This document shows, one piece after another, positions 1 to 8,526 of a stretch of DNA of 33,865 bases (within the stretch, counting starts at the first letter, position 1; the number at the start of each line of letters is the position of its first letter). The DNA comes from Methylomonas sp. (lineage in GTDB: Bacteria > Pseudomonadota > Gammaproteobacteria > Methylococcales > Methylomonadaceae). The notes below the pieces were generated by a model. The model worked only from the letters and a program-made list of their open reading frames with translations, was not told the origin of the DNA and did no database searches. The translations under genes were made by a program, and so were the position numbers. The stretch covers positions 1 through 33,865 of the forward strand of contig JALXCS010000384.1 in NCBI GenBank assembly GCA_026990815.1, given 5' to 3'.

Positions 1-2
1 AT

Positions 3-89
3 TTTCAAAGTGCTCAGAAAAAACTAAATTCAGTGGCAAAAAAAATAAGGGAAATTACCGATTTCCCGATAACAACCAATACCGTCTAA
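3..89 (+). CDS. 3' end of an unidentified gene (partial)
   Basis: The frame starting at base 3 is open to a TAA at 87-89 and encodes 28 residues ending in DFPITTNTV. The stop lies 3 bp before the hpnN start, which is the tight spacing expected inside an operon, and this is why I read it as the tail of a real upstream gene. The fragment is Lys-rich and polar and has no motif I recognise. In a hopanoid cluster the upstream gene would often be another hpn gene, but nothing visible identifies which. Confidence 0.5.
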   Translation, partial: FQSAQKKLNSVAKKIREITDFPITTNTV

Positions 90-92
90 TCC

Positions 93-2714
93 ATGAAAAA
101 AAAACATTTATCCCTAGCCGATTCATTCTTTTGCTGGTGGGGCAACTGGACAGTTCGTTTCGCATGGCCGGTACTAATTTTTTTTATAGTCCTGTCTGGA
201 ACCAGCTTATATTACACAAGCAACCACCTTGGAATTAATACTGACACATCGGAATTACTTTCGCCTGATTTACCTTTTCAGCAGAACAGATTTAAATGGG
301 AAAAGGCTTTTCCTCAAGATGCCTCCGCCATTCTATTTCTGGTGGAATCTGAAACGCCGGAGCAAACAACGATAGCTGCAAACCAGCTTGCGAAACAATT
401 AAAATTACAAAAAAAATTATTTAACTTCGTTTATACCCCCGGGGAAAACCCTTTTTTCCGGCAACAAGGCCTACTGTATCTAGACATTGATGAACTTGAA
501 GACTTGTCCTCCCGGCTAAGTGAAGTACAACCGTTTATTGGTCATCTTGCTGAAGATTTCAGCCTGAAAGGCCTGTTTGAAATCATTGGCTACCCTCTCG
601 AAAATAAAAAAGGGGACAAACTTCCCATTGACCTTGAGCCTCTATTGACAGAAATTGACACGGCATTAATTAAAATAACTAAACACCAAAACCATTATCT
701 TTCCTGGCAAAACCTGCTTTCCATTAAAGCCCCTGGCGATCGTGATATGCGGCGCATGCTAGTTAGCGCCAAGCCAGAACTGGATTTCAGACAATTACTT
801 CCGGCGGAACTGGCTATCAATAACGCAAGAGAAATTGCTCAAAAAATTCAGGTTCAAAATCCGGGAGTAAAAATACGCCTTACTGGCGAAAAAGTACTCG
901 AACAGGAAGAAATGAAAAGTTTGACTGAAGATACAACGATTGCCGGCCTGATCTCCCTGCTGTTAGTTTGCATCACTCTTTATATCGGCTTAGGGTCAAT
1001 CAAATTAATGATTGATACTTTTATCACCTTAATTACCGGGCTGATACTAACCGCTGGTTTTGCAGCTTATACTGTGGGACATTTGAATGTTCTTTCGGTA
1101 GCTTTTGCGGTCATTTTTATTGGTCTTGCTGTTGATTTCGCAATTCATATTTGCCTTCGATACCAAGAATGCAAAAAACTCGGACATAATAATATCGATG
1201 CGATTAAATCCAGCATAAAAAGTATCGGATTTTCTCTGTTCCTTTGCGCTTTGACCACCTCAATCGGCTTTCTGGCATTCGTTCCAACTGATTACGCCGG
1301 GGTTTCTGAATTAGGATTCATTTCAGGCGGTGGAATGTTCATTGGTTTCCTGGTCTCCATCACTGTTTTACCTGCACTATTAAAAATCTGTCCCAGTAAA
1401 TTATCAAAGCCGGGAAAAAGCATGAAAGTACCTGAGTTTATCCATCTTTTTCCATTCAGACACCCTGTTAAAATACGTATCATTTCGTTCCTGCTTGCTA
1501 TTAGCGCCTGTTTTTTATTAACCAAAATACAATTCGACTCCAACCCAGTCAACCTGAGAGATCCCAACAGCGAATCAGTTTCAACTTTTAATGCCTTGCT
1601 AAAATCTAAAACAGACTCACCTTTCGCTCTAATTGCGCTCAGAAACAATCTGCAAAGCGCTGAACAACTTGCCCAACAAGTTGAAAAACTTCCGGAAGTT
1701 GATAAAACAATCTTGATAAGCAGTTTTGTAGCCAAAGACCAGGATGAAAAACTGGAAATAATTGCAGATCTTGATATGGTTTTAGGCACTCAACTCGGCC
1801 AATTTAACCACCCCATTAAACATACCCAAAACCGACAAGCGCTGGTTGATTTAAACACAAAAATCACTGCTGCATTGAATGCAGGCACTACAGTCGCATC
1901 AACTGAATTATTGCAACAACTGCAGTTAAATATTCAAGTATTTATTGAATCAGCTGACAAATTAGACAACCCGGAAGTTCTTTACCAACGATTAGGTGAA
2001 AGTATTCTGGGGCTGCTGCCTCACACCATGCAACGCCTGGATATCAGTTTGAAAGCTTACCCTTTTGGCCTGGAAGACATTCCGGATTACATAAAACGAA
2101 ACTGGGTAAGTAAATCCGGTATCTATAAAATCGTAATCGAACCTGAACTAGATTTAACCATTGCAGACAATTTAAAGGCATTTGCCAAGGCAGTACAACA
2201 AATTGATGATAGCGTCACTGGCCTTCCCATTGGCGACCTGGAATCTGGCAAGGCGGTAGTCAAAGCCTTTATTCAGGCTTTTTCCGGGGCGCTGATTGTG
2301 ATTACTTTGATTTTGCTGATCGTCATGCGCAGCTTCAAAAACACCCTGCTCGTTATTTGGCCATTATTGCTGGCTGGTTTATTGACTGCTGCTGTTAATG
2401 TACTACTCAATAACCCATTCAATTTTGCCAACATTATCGCTTTACCTTTATTAATGGGTATGGGCGTTGATAGCGGAATTCATATCATGCACCGGTTACA
2501 CACCAGCAAAAAGGACCATCATCTACTACTTCAGACCAGTACTGCAAAAGGGGTGTTTTTCAGCTCCCTGACCACACTAGTCAGCTTTACCAGTCTCGCC
2601 TTCACGACTCATAAAGGTATATCAAGCATGGGCTTGCTGTTGTCTATCGGTATAATATTTACCCTGGTTTGCACATTAATCGTTCTACCCGCATTTACTT
2701 CAAGGAGAGCCTGA
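93..2714 (+). CDS. hpnN: Hopanoid-associated RND transporter HpnN
   Basis: This 873-residue inner-membrane protein has the duplicated RND/MMPL layout. A first transmembrane helix (about residues 21-42) is followed by a large periplasmic loop, a helix bundle with the charged motif GLAVDFAIH (Asp348), a second periplasmic loop (about 470-720) and a second bundle with the matching motif GMGVDSGIHI (Asp793). These paired acidic residues in TM4-like helices are typical of proton-driven RND pumps. HpnN proteins move hopanoids to the outer membrane. The assignment to HpnN rather than another MMPL-type exporter rests on the overall sequence plus the adjoining hpnO and dxs. No strong Shine-Dalgarno precedes the start, so translation is probably coupled to the upstream gene ending at 89. 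Confidence 0.85.
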   Translation: MKKKHLSLADSFFCWWGNWTVRFAWPVLIFFIVLSGTSLYYTSNHLGINTDTSELLSPDLPFQQNRFKWEKAFPQDASAILFLVESETPEQTTIAANQLAKQLKLQKKLFNFVYTPGENPFFRQQGLLYLDIDELEDLSSRLSEVQPFIGHLAEDFSLKGLFEIIGYPLENKKGDKLPIDLEPLLTEIDTALIKITKHQNHYLSWQNLLSIKAPGDRDMRRMLVSAKPELDFRQLLPAELAINNAREIAQKIQVQNPGVKIRLTGEKVLEQEEMKSLTEDTTIAGLISLLLVCITLYIGLGSIKLMIDTFITLITGLILTAGFAAYTVGHLNVLSVAFAVIFIGLAVDFAIHICLRYQECKKLGHNNIDAIKSSIKSIGFSLFLCALTTSIGFLAFVPTDYAGVSELGFISGGGMFIGFLVSITVLPALLKICPSKLSKPGKSMKVPEFIHLFPFRHPVKIRIISFLLAISACFLLTKIQFDSNPVNLRDPNSESVSTFNALLKSKTDSPFALIALRNNLQSAEQLAQQVEKLPEVDKTILISSFVAKDQDEKLEIIADLDMVLGTQLGQFNHPIKHTQNRQALVDLNTKITAALNAGTTVASTELLQQLQLNIQVFIESADKLDNPEVLYQRLGESILGLLPHTMQRLDISLKAYPFGLEDIPDYIKRNWVSKSGIYKIVIEPELDLTIADNLKAFAKAVQQIDDSVTGLPIGDLESGKAVVKAFIQAFSGALIVITLILLIVMRSFKNTLLVIWPLLLAGLLTAAVNVLLNNPFNFANIIALPLLMGMGVDSGIHIMHRLHTSKKDHHLLLQTSTAKGVFFSSLTTLVSFTSLAFTTHKGISSMGLLLSIGIIFTLVCTLIVLPAFTSRRA
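2702..2709 (+). promoter_or_regulatory. Ribosome binding site fixing the hpnO start
   Basis: AAGGAGAG lies 7 bases before the ATG at 2717. It decides in favour of that ATG over an in-frame ATG at 2669, which would overlap hpnN by 46 bp, has no such site and would add 16 residues unlike this family. The site sits inside the last codons of hpnN. Confidence 0.8.
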
Positions 2715-2716
2715 AA

Positions 2717-4108
2717 ATGTCTTTCAGTATTGCTGAACTACTTGCCAATCGCAGCAACGACAAATTTGAATTGCACGAAAAATATCTCAACAACCAGATG
2801 GTCAGGGTTTTAAAAACCATTGGCTATGACCGTAATTACCAAAAAGCCAAAGGACAGTACCTATACGACCAGGAAGATAATGAATACCTGGATTTATTGA
2901 GTGGATTTGGGGTTTTTGCGATCGGTCGAAATCATCCTACGGTTGTAAATGCACTTAAGGAAACCCTAACTCTGGAACTTCCCAATTTGGTGCAAATGGA
3001 TGTCTCGTTGCTGAGCGGTTTGCTGGCCGAAAAAATCCTGCAAACCACCCCCGATAACCTGGATAAAATCTTTTTTGCAAATTCAGGTGCTGAAGCAGTT
3101 GAAGCCGCAATCAAATTTTCCCGATACACAACAAAAAGGGAAAAAATCGTTCACTGCGAACATAGTTTTCACGGCCTCACACTCGGGGCTTTGTCATTAA
3201 ACGGAGAAGAAATATTCCGCGAAGGGTTTGGACCATTATTACCCCAATGTCAGGCCATCCCGTTTAATAACCTGGATGCATTAGAAACAGCCTTATCCGC
3301 TAAAGATGTTGCTGCCTTTATTGTCGAGCCGATACAGGGCAAAGGGGTAAATCTTCCTGACGACAATTATCTGCCAGAGGTTGAACGGCTATGTAAAAAA
3401 TATGGCACATTATTCGTCGCCGATGAAATTCAAACAGGAATCGGCAGAACCGGAAAATTCTGGGCAATTGACCATTGGCAGGTTAATCCGGATATGATTT
3501 TGATGGCCAAGGCGCTTTCTGGAGGCTTTATTCCTGTCGGCGCAGTAGCCATGACCCATAAAATCATGGACACCGTTTTTAACCGTATGGATAGAGCTGT
3601 TGTCCATGGCTCGACGTTTTCAAAAAACAACATGGCAATGGCTGCCGGCCTCGCTACATTGCAGGTTATAGACGATGAACATTTGGTAGAAAATAGTGCG
3701 AATGTTGGCCATGAAATTATCGACAATTTAACCGCCATGACTGATCGCTATGAATTCCTCAAGGAAGTACGTGGCAAGGGTCTGATGATTGCCATCGAAT
3801 TCGGCTCCCCTAAAAGTTTAAAGCTCAAAGCGGCCTGGGGAATGCTGGAAGCAGCCAATAAAGGGCTGTTTTGTCAAATGGTCACTATTCCACTTTTCAA
3901 AGGACATCGTATTTTGAGTCAGGTTGCTGGTCATGGCATGAACGTCGTTAAGCTGCTGCCGCCATTAAACTTAGGTCAAAAAGACCAGGACTGGATCATT
4001 TCTGGTTTCGACAAAACCATTTCCGACTGTCACCAGGTGCCTGGTTCCATCTGGGATTTGGGGAAAAACCTGGCCAGCCATGCATTAAAAGCAAAAAAAA
4101 GTAATTGA
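2717..4108 (+). CDS. hpnO: Hopanoid aminotransferase HpnO (class III, PLP-dependent)
   Basis: This is a 463-residue fold-type I, class III (ornithine/acetylornithine-like) aminotransferase. Visible hallmarks are the substrate-loop region DLLSGFGVFAIGRNHP, the Gly-rich cofactor segment NSGAEAVEAA, the PLP-binding Asp236 in VADEIQTGIGRTG, and the Schiff-base Lys265 in LMAKALSGGFIPVG. HpnO converts a C35 bacteriohopanepolyol precursor to 35-aminobacteriohopanetriol, the base of the aminopolyols typical of methanotrophs. The call depends on placement directly after hpnN, because class III aminotransferases are hard to separate by motifs alone. The start at 2717 overlaps no gene and follows the hpnN stop (2712-2714) by 2 bp. 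Cytoplasmic, with no signal peptide. Confidence 0.83.
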   Translation: MSFSIAELLANRSNDKFELHEKYLNNQMVRVLKTIGYDRNYQKAKGQYLYDQEDNEYLDLLSGFGVFAIGRNHPTVVNALKETLTLELPNLVQMDVSLLSGLLAEKILQTTPDNLDKIFFANSGAEAVEAAIKFSRYTTKREKIVHCEHSFHGLTLGALSLNGEEIFREGFGPLLPQCQAIPFNNLDALETALSAKDVAAFIVEPIQGKGVNLPDDNYLPEVERLCKKYGTLFVADEIQTGIGRTGKFWAIDHWQVNPDMILMAKALSGGFIPVGAVAMTHKIMDTVFNRMDRAVVHGSTFSKNNMAMAAGLATLQVIDDEHLVENSANVGHEIIDNLTAMTDRYEFLKEVRGKGLMIAIEFGSPKSLKLKAAWGMLEAANKGLFCQMVTIPLFKGHRILSQVAGHGMNVVKLLPPLNLGQKDQDWIISGFDKTISDCHQVPGSIWDLGKNLASHALKAKKSN

Positions 4109-4121
4109 TAAGGCACTATCT

Positions 4122-4487
4122 ATGTTCAAACTAAATTTACTCTCTTTGATTATTATTTGCGTCATAACTCTGAGCCATGTTGGACAAACATTTGCTCATG
4201 CAGTGGTAACCAAACATTCACTGGAAATTGCACCAGTTCATTCAGGAAATCCAACCTCGGTTACCCTGGATTTTAACTCCAAAATTGAGGTCGGGTTATC
4301 TAAGATTTTTTTGGTCAGGGCGGGAGATGTTCACGAGACAGTCAAGTTTTCTAAAGGCAATAAACCGGGACAAGTTGTCGTTGAACTACCCGCCCTAGAA
4401 CCCGGTGAATATGCTTTGCGATTCAAAATATTTGCTGCAGATGGTCATTTAACTGAAGATATCATTCGCTTTATTGTCAAACCTTAG
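4122..4487 (+). CDS. copC: CopC-type periplasmic copper-binding protein
   Basis: A 121-residue precursor with a signal peptide that would be cleaved after residue 25 (QTFA|HAVV). This leaves His26 as the mature N-terminus, the classic Cu(II) ligand of CopC. The other ligands of that site are visible as Asp107 and His109 in AADGHLTE, 83 residues after His26, as expected for the family. The Met-rich Cu(I) site of longer CopC proteins is absent, so it should bind Cu(II) only. It sits 13 bp after hpnO and 9 bp before copD, which indicates one transcript and a functional CopC/CopD pair for copper binding and uptake. The link to hopanoid genes is positional, not biochemical. Confidence 0.85.
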   Translation: MFKLNLLSLIIICVITLSHVGQTFAHAVVTKHSLEIAPVHSGNPTSVTLDFNSKIEVGLSKIFLVRAGDVHETVKFSKGNKPGQVVVELPALEPGEYALRFKIFAADGHLTEDIIRFIVKP

Positions 4488-4496
4488 GTAACACTG

Positions 4497-6131
4497 ATGG
4501 AAGGAATAGCTGATTTTCTGGATTCATTAGTCGGCGGCGTAGATTTAACATGCTACTCAATGGCAATTGGTGGCCTGTTCTGGAGCATGATTATACTGAA
4601 GCCATGGAACGCCGATAAACATCTGATTAATGAACCACTCATTCAATCAACCATTAAAATCATTTATATAGGTGGATTTGCGCTTGCTGGCATTCAATTG
4701 TTCAAAATTGTTCTGAAGGTCTGGTTGATGGCAGCCATCCTTGGCAAGTGGCCTTTTCCAGAATTTGCCGACACCAATCAGTTCATTGCAGGAATTATTC
4801 GTTCGATAATTTCGTTGTTTCTGGCACTTTATTGTTACAAACATCTGAGAAAGGCCCCCTATTCTCAATATCACTGGGAATCAGCTGTGTTCTGGGCAAT
4901 ACCTTTGGTAATTTCAAGTGCCTGGCTAGTTCATGGCGCCAGCCGTTTTGAAAATACTGCGGTATTGATGGCTTTAACAGTTTTACACCAAATTGCCGCT
5001 GCCGCCTGGATTGGCAGTGTTTTTCAATTGGTCAATTTATGGCGCCTTCGAAAACAACAAATGGTAACAGAAATTTTGTGGCCTGATTTACTCAAGCGCT
5101 TTTCTTTGCCAGGAACCTATGTTGTCGGTCTTATTATATTAACTGGAGTGATACTCGGGTTTAATTATATTGACACCTGGAATGGTTTTATCGGAACCGG
5201 ATATGGCAACCTGTTGATGGTCAAAATCATTTTACTGGCCATAGCGCTTGGTTTTGCCTGGTTAAACCGTTCTGCTACGCTGGAATATTTTCAGAACGGG
5301 GATTCATTCCGAATTAACAGCAGAGCACCCTACTATGTTGAAGCAGAAACCTTTGTTCTGATAACCCTACTTTTTACTGCAGCAAGTCTGGCATCCCAGC
5401 CTCCGGCTATTGACATACCAAATTTAACAGCCAGTTGGCAGGAAGTCTTAAATACTTTCACACCCAGAATCCCCCGAACTTCTTCTCCAACCCACGAAGC
5501 GCTTATTGCCGGAGAAGCAGGCCGAATTGCCATTGTCGGTCAAGTTCCTTCCGAAGCTGCAACTGCGTGGTCTGATTATAACCATAATATTGCCGGCATC
5601 TTTCTAACTATTATGAGTCTGTTTGCCATGTTGTCATATAGAAAAGGATTTGAATGGGCGCTTTATTGGCCGATTGGTTTTATCGGGCTGGGAATTTTCC
5701 TGTTTTTTCGTAGTGACGCCGAAACTTGGCCTCTGGGTCCAATTGGCTTCTGGGAAAGTACCTTTAGCAATGGCGAAGTCTTACAACACCGAATTGCTAC
5801 GACTTTGGTTCTGGTATTAGGCTATTATGAATTAAAAGCCAGATTAACCAAAGACCCCAACAGTAAACTGCCCTATTTTTTCCCCATTCTTGCCGCTTTT
5901 GGTGGCTTGATGTTATTGACGCATTCTCATGTCGGCTTTCAAGCTAAAACCGCTTTTTTAATTCAGGTTGGACATACCCTAATGGGTGTTTTTGCTTTAA
6001 TTTTGGCTATTGGCCGCTGGCTGGAATTAACACTTGATGGTAGAGCAAAACAAATTGCCGGTTTTATTTCTGTTTTTGCCCTTTTCCAAATAGGCTTGAT
6101 TCTATTGTTCTATCAGGAACCTCTTTATTAA
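4497..6131 (+). CDS. copD: CopD-family copper transport membrane protein with extra C-terminal membrane domain
   Basis: A 544-residue polytopic inner-membrane protein. The N-terminal part (about residues 10-310) has eight or so hydrophobic helices and fits the CopD/PcoD domain, with conserved His in VLHQIAAAAWIGSV and the GYGNLLMVKIILL stretch. A hydrophilic loop (about 310-355) leads to a second membrane domain (about 360-540) with His residues in or near helices: DYNHNIAG, VLQHRIAT, LLTHSHVG and QVGHTLMG. That second part is outside the minimal CopD domain; the paired intramembrane His could bind copper or heme, which is inference. It follows copC by 9 bp and precedes dxs by 1 bp. The ribosome site is weak (AGGTAA). 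Confidence 0.78.
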   Translation: MEGIADFLDSLVGGVDLTCYSMAIGGLFWSMIILKPWNADKHLINEPLIQSTIKIIYIGGFALAGIQLFKIVLKVWLMAAILGKWPFPEFADTNQFIAGIIRSIISLFLALYCYKHLRKAPYSQYHWESAVFWAIPLVISSAWLVHGASRFENTAVLMALTVLHQIAAAAWIGSVFQLVNLWRLRKQQMVTEILWPDLLKRFSLPGTYVVGLIILTGVILGFNYIDTWNGFIGTGYGNLLMVKIILLAIALGFAWLNRSATLEYFQNGDSFRINSRAPYYVEAETFVLITLLFTAASLASQPPAIDIPNLTASWQEVLNTFTPRIPRTSSPTHEALIAGEAGRIAIVGQVPSEAATAWSDYNHNIAGIFLTIMSLFAMLSYRKGFEWALYWPIGFIGLGIFLFFRSDAETWPLGPIGFWESTFSNGEVLQHRIATTLVLVLGYYELKARLTKDPNSKLPYFFPILAAFGGLMLLTHSHVGFQAKTAFLIQVGHTLMGVFALILAIGRWLELTLDGRAKQIAGFISVFALFQIGLILLFYQEPLY

Positions 6132-6132
6132 T

Positions 6133-7995
6133 ATGAACATTCCACCCACCCTGACCTTGTTGAACAAAATCCACACTCCGTCGGACCTTCGTCAGCTAAA
6201 AAAAGCTCAGCTCAAACCGCTGGCACAGGAACTACGGGATTTCCTGACTCATTCTGTCAGCCAATCCGGTGGCCATTTTTCGGCCGGCTTAGGTACGGTG
6301 GAACTGACTATCGCCTTGCATTATGTCTACAACACCCCTTATGACAAACTGGTCTGGGATGTCGGACATCAGGCCTACCCGCATAAAATCCTGACTGGCC
6401 GAAAAGATCGCATGACTACCATTCGGCAAAAAGACGGGGTTTCGGCTTTTCCCACCCGCGATGAAAGTGAATATGACGCCTTTGGCGTGGGCCATTCCAG
6501 CACTTCCATCAGCGCGGCGCTAGGAATGACTCTGGCATCCCAGTTAAAAGGCGAGGATCGCCATAGCATTGCTATTATCGGTGATGGTGGTATTACCGGG
6601 GGCATGGCCTTTGAAGCCTTGAACCATGCAGGGGCCCTGGATGCTAATTTTTTGGTGATCCTCAATGATAATGATATGTCAATTTCGCCCAATGTCGGTG
6701 CTTTGAATAATTATCTGGTCAAGATTCTGTCCAGCCGGTTTTATTCTTCGATTCGCGAAGAAAGTAAAAAAGTGTTCAGCCAGATGCCCAGCGTTTGGGA
6801 GCTGGCCAAGAAAACCGAAGAGCATGTCAAAGGCATGGTGGTACCTGGCACTTTGTTTGAGGAACTGGGTTTTAATTATATCGGGCCGATTGACGGGCAT
6901 GATATTGATATGTTGACATCAACCCTGGAAAACCTGAAGCATATTTCAGGCCCACGGTTTTTGCATATCGTCACCAAAAAAGGTAAAGGCTATGCGCCGG
7001 CAGAGAAAGACCCCCTTGCCTATCACGGTGTCGGCCCTTTTGATCCGAGTAAGGATTCTTTACCGAAATCCGCACCCTCGCCGCATCCCACCTACACCCA
7101 GGTTTTTGGCCAGTGGCTCTGCGATATGGCCAAGCAGGACAGGCGGCTGACCGGAATCACTCCGGCGATGCGTGAAGGTTCCGGTCTGGTGGCCTTTTCT
7201 GAACAATTTCCGGACCGTTATTATGATGTCGCGATTGCCGAGCAACATGCCGTGACTCTGGCTGCCGGTCAAGCTTGCGAAGGTATCAAGCCGGTGGTAG
7301 CCATTTATTCAACGTTTCTGCAACGCGCTTATGACCAGTTAATTCACGATGTTGCGCTGCAGAATCTGCCGGTTCTGTTTGCCATTGACCGGGCGGGTTT
7401 GGTTGGCCCTGATGGCCCGACTCATGCCGGTGTTTTTGATTACAGTTACCTTCGCTGTGTTCCCAATATGCTGGTGATGGCGCCCGCTGATGAAAATGAA
7501 TGTCGGCAAATGCTTTATACCGGCTTTCAGCATCATGGTCCGGCTTCGGTTCGTTATCCTCGCGGCAAAGGCCCGGGCGTTCCTGTCGATGAAAACATGC
7601 AAGCCTTGCCAATTGGCAAAGCGGAAATCAAACACGAAGGCGGCCGTATTGCCATTTTGGCCTGGGGAACCATGGTGCCCCCGGCCATAGAAGCGGGGAA
7701 AGATCTGGGGGCCACGGTCGTCAACATGCGTTTTGTCAAACCCATTGATGAAGAATTAATCTTGCAACTAGCCAAAACCCATGATGTGATTGTCACTGTT
7801 GAAGAAAATGTCCTGGCCGGTGGTGCTGGGGATGCTGTCAACAGCTTTTTGCAGGCCCAGCAGATATTAATGCCAGTATTGAACCTTGGCTTGCCGAATC
7901 AGTTTATTGAGCAAGGTACAAGAGAGGAATTACTGGAATTGTGTGGGTTGGATAAAAAAGGAATGATAAAAACAATTGAGGAGTTCTGTGGATGA
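6133..7995 (+). CDS. dxs: 1-deoxy-D-xylulose-5-phosphate synthase
   Basis: This 620-residue enzyme condenses pyruvate and glyceraldehyde 3-phosphate to DXP, the first step of the MEP pathway that feeds hopanoid synthesis. Family marks are the N-terminal SGGHFSAGLGTVELT and WDVGHQAYPHKI, the thiamine diphosphate motif GDGGITGG (from Gly150) running to NDNDMSISPN, the transketolase-like region with the catalytic Glu in AIAEQHAVTLAAG, and the C-terminal domain VTVEENVLAGGAG. Length matches the family. The start is one base after the copD stop; its stop overlaps apt by 4 bp (ATGA). It is much richer in G+C than its neighbours up to about 7880, after which composition returns to the local norm. 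Its position with hpnN and hpnO suggests a hopanoid-dedicated copy. Confidence 0.95.
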   Translation: MNIPPTLTLLNKIHTPSDLRQLKKAQLKPLAQELRDFLTHSVSQSGGHFSAGLGTVELTIALHYVYNTPYDKLVWDVGHQAYPHKILTGRKDRMTTIRQKDGVSAFPTRDESEYDAFGVGHSSTSISAALGMTLASQLKGEDRHSIAIIGDGGITGGMAFEALNHAGALDANFLVILNDNDMSISPNVGALNNYLVKILSSRFYSSIREESKKVFSQMPSVWELAKKTEEHVKGMVVPGTLFEELGFNYIGPIDGHDIDMLTSTLENLKHISGPRFLHIVTKKGKGYAPAEKDPLAYHGVGPFDPSKDSLPKSAPSPHPTYTQVFGQWLCDMAKQDRRLTGITPAMREGSGLVAFSEQFPDRYYDVAIAEQHAVTLAAGQACEGIKPVVAIYSTFLQRAYDQLIHDVALQNLPVLFAIDRAGLVGPDGPTHAGVFDYSYLRCVPNMLVMAPADENECRQMLYTGFQHHGPASVRYPRGKGPGVPVDENMQALPIGKAEIKHEGGRIAILAWGTMVPPAIEAGKDLGATVVNMRFVKPIDEELILQLAKTHDVIVTVEENVLAGGAGDAVNSFLQAQQILMPVLNLGLPNQFIEQGTREELLELCGLDKKGMIKTIEEFCG

Positions 7996-8507
7996 ACCGA
8001 TTAAAAGCTAAAATTCGGGATATTCCCGACTTTCCAAAACCGGGAATTGTCTTCAAGGACATTACTCCGTTAGTCAAAGACCCCGCAACGCTGAGATTAG
8101 CAACCCATTTGCTTCTACAGCCTTTTCTTGGACGGGAAATAACTGCCGTTGCCGGTATGGAAGCCAGAGGCTTTATATTTGGATCATTGGTCGCATTGGA
8201 ACTCGGTGTTGGCTTTATTCCTTTAAGAAAACCGGGGAAACTACCTTATGATGTACAAAGCGTATCCTATGAACTGGAATATGGTTCTGCATCACTAGAA
8301 GCCCATGTTGATGCTTTCGACAAAAATGATCGGGTGCTTATTATTGATGATTTACTGGCGACAGGAGGAACCGCCAAAGCCAGTTGCGAATTGGTTGAAC
8401 AACTTGGTGCTAGTGTTGTCGCTTGTGCATTTGTTGTTGAGCTGGATTTTCTAAAAGGAAGGATTCAGCTTGAAAAATATGAGGTTCATTCACTGCTTCA
8501 ATATTGA
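7992..8507 (+). CDS. apt: Adenine phosphoribosyltransferase
   Basis: A 171-residue cytoplasmic enzyme that makes AMP from adenine and PRPP. The PRPP-binding motif VLIIDDLLATGGTA is at residues 115-128, and the adenine-site regions KPGIVFKDITPL (about 16-27) and GMEARGFIFG (about 55-64) are intact, so it looks functional. The ATG overlaps the dxs stop in an ATGA, so translation is coupled. The hopanoid pathway releases adenine when adenosylhopane is cleaved by HpnG; a coupled apt could recycle it. That role is inferred from position only. The remnant of an IS3-type transposase on the other strand begins about 20 bp after the stop. Confidence 0.93.
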   Translation: MNRLKAKIRDIPDFPKPGIVFKDITPLVKDPATLRLATHLLLQPFLGREITAVAGMEARGFIFGSLVALELGVGFIPLRKPGKLPYDVQSVSYELEYGSASLEAHVDAFDKNDRVLIIDDLLATGGTAKASCELVEQLGASVVACAFVVELDFLKGRIQLEKYEVHSLLQY

Positions 8508-8526
8508 TAAAACCAAACAAATAACG

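Noticed and set aside
2669..2716. Upstream start for hpnO giving 16 extra residues
   Set aside because: It overlaps hpnN by 46 bp and lacks a ribosome site, whereas AAGGAGAG sits correctly before 2717.
6289..7841. Several long minus-strand open frames within dxs
   Set aside because: They are shadows produced by the high G+C of dxs; none has a family motif or a ribosome site.
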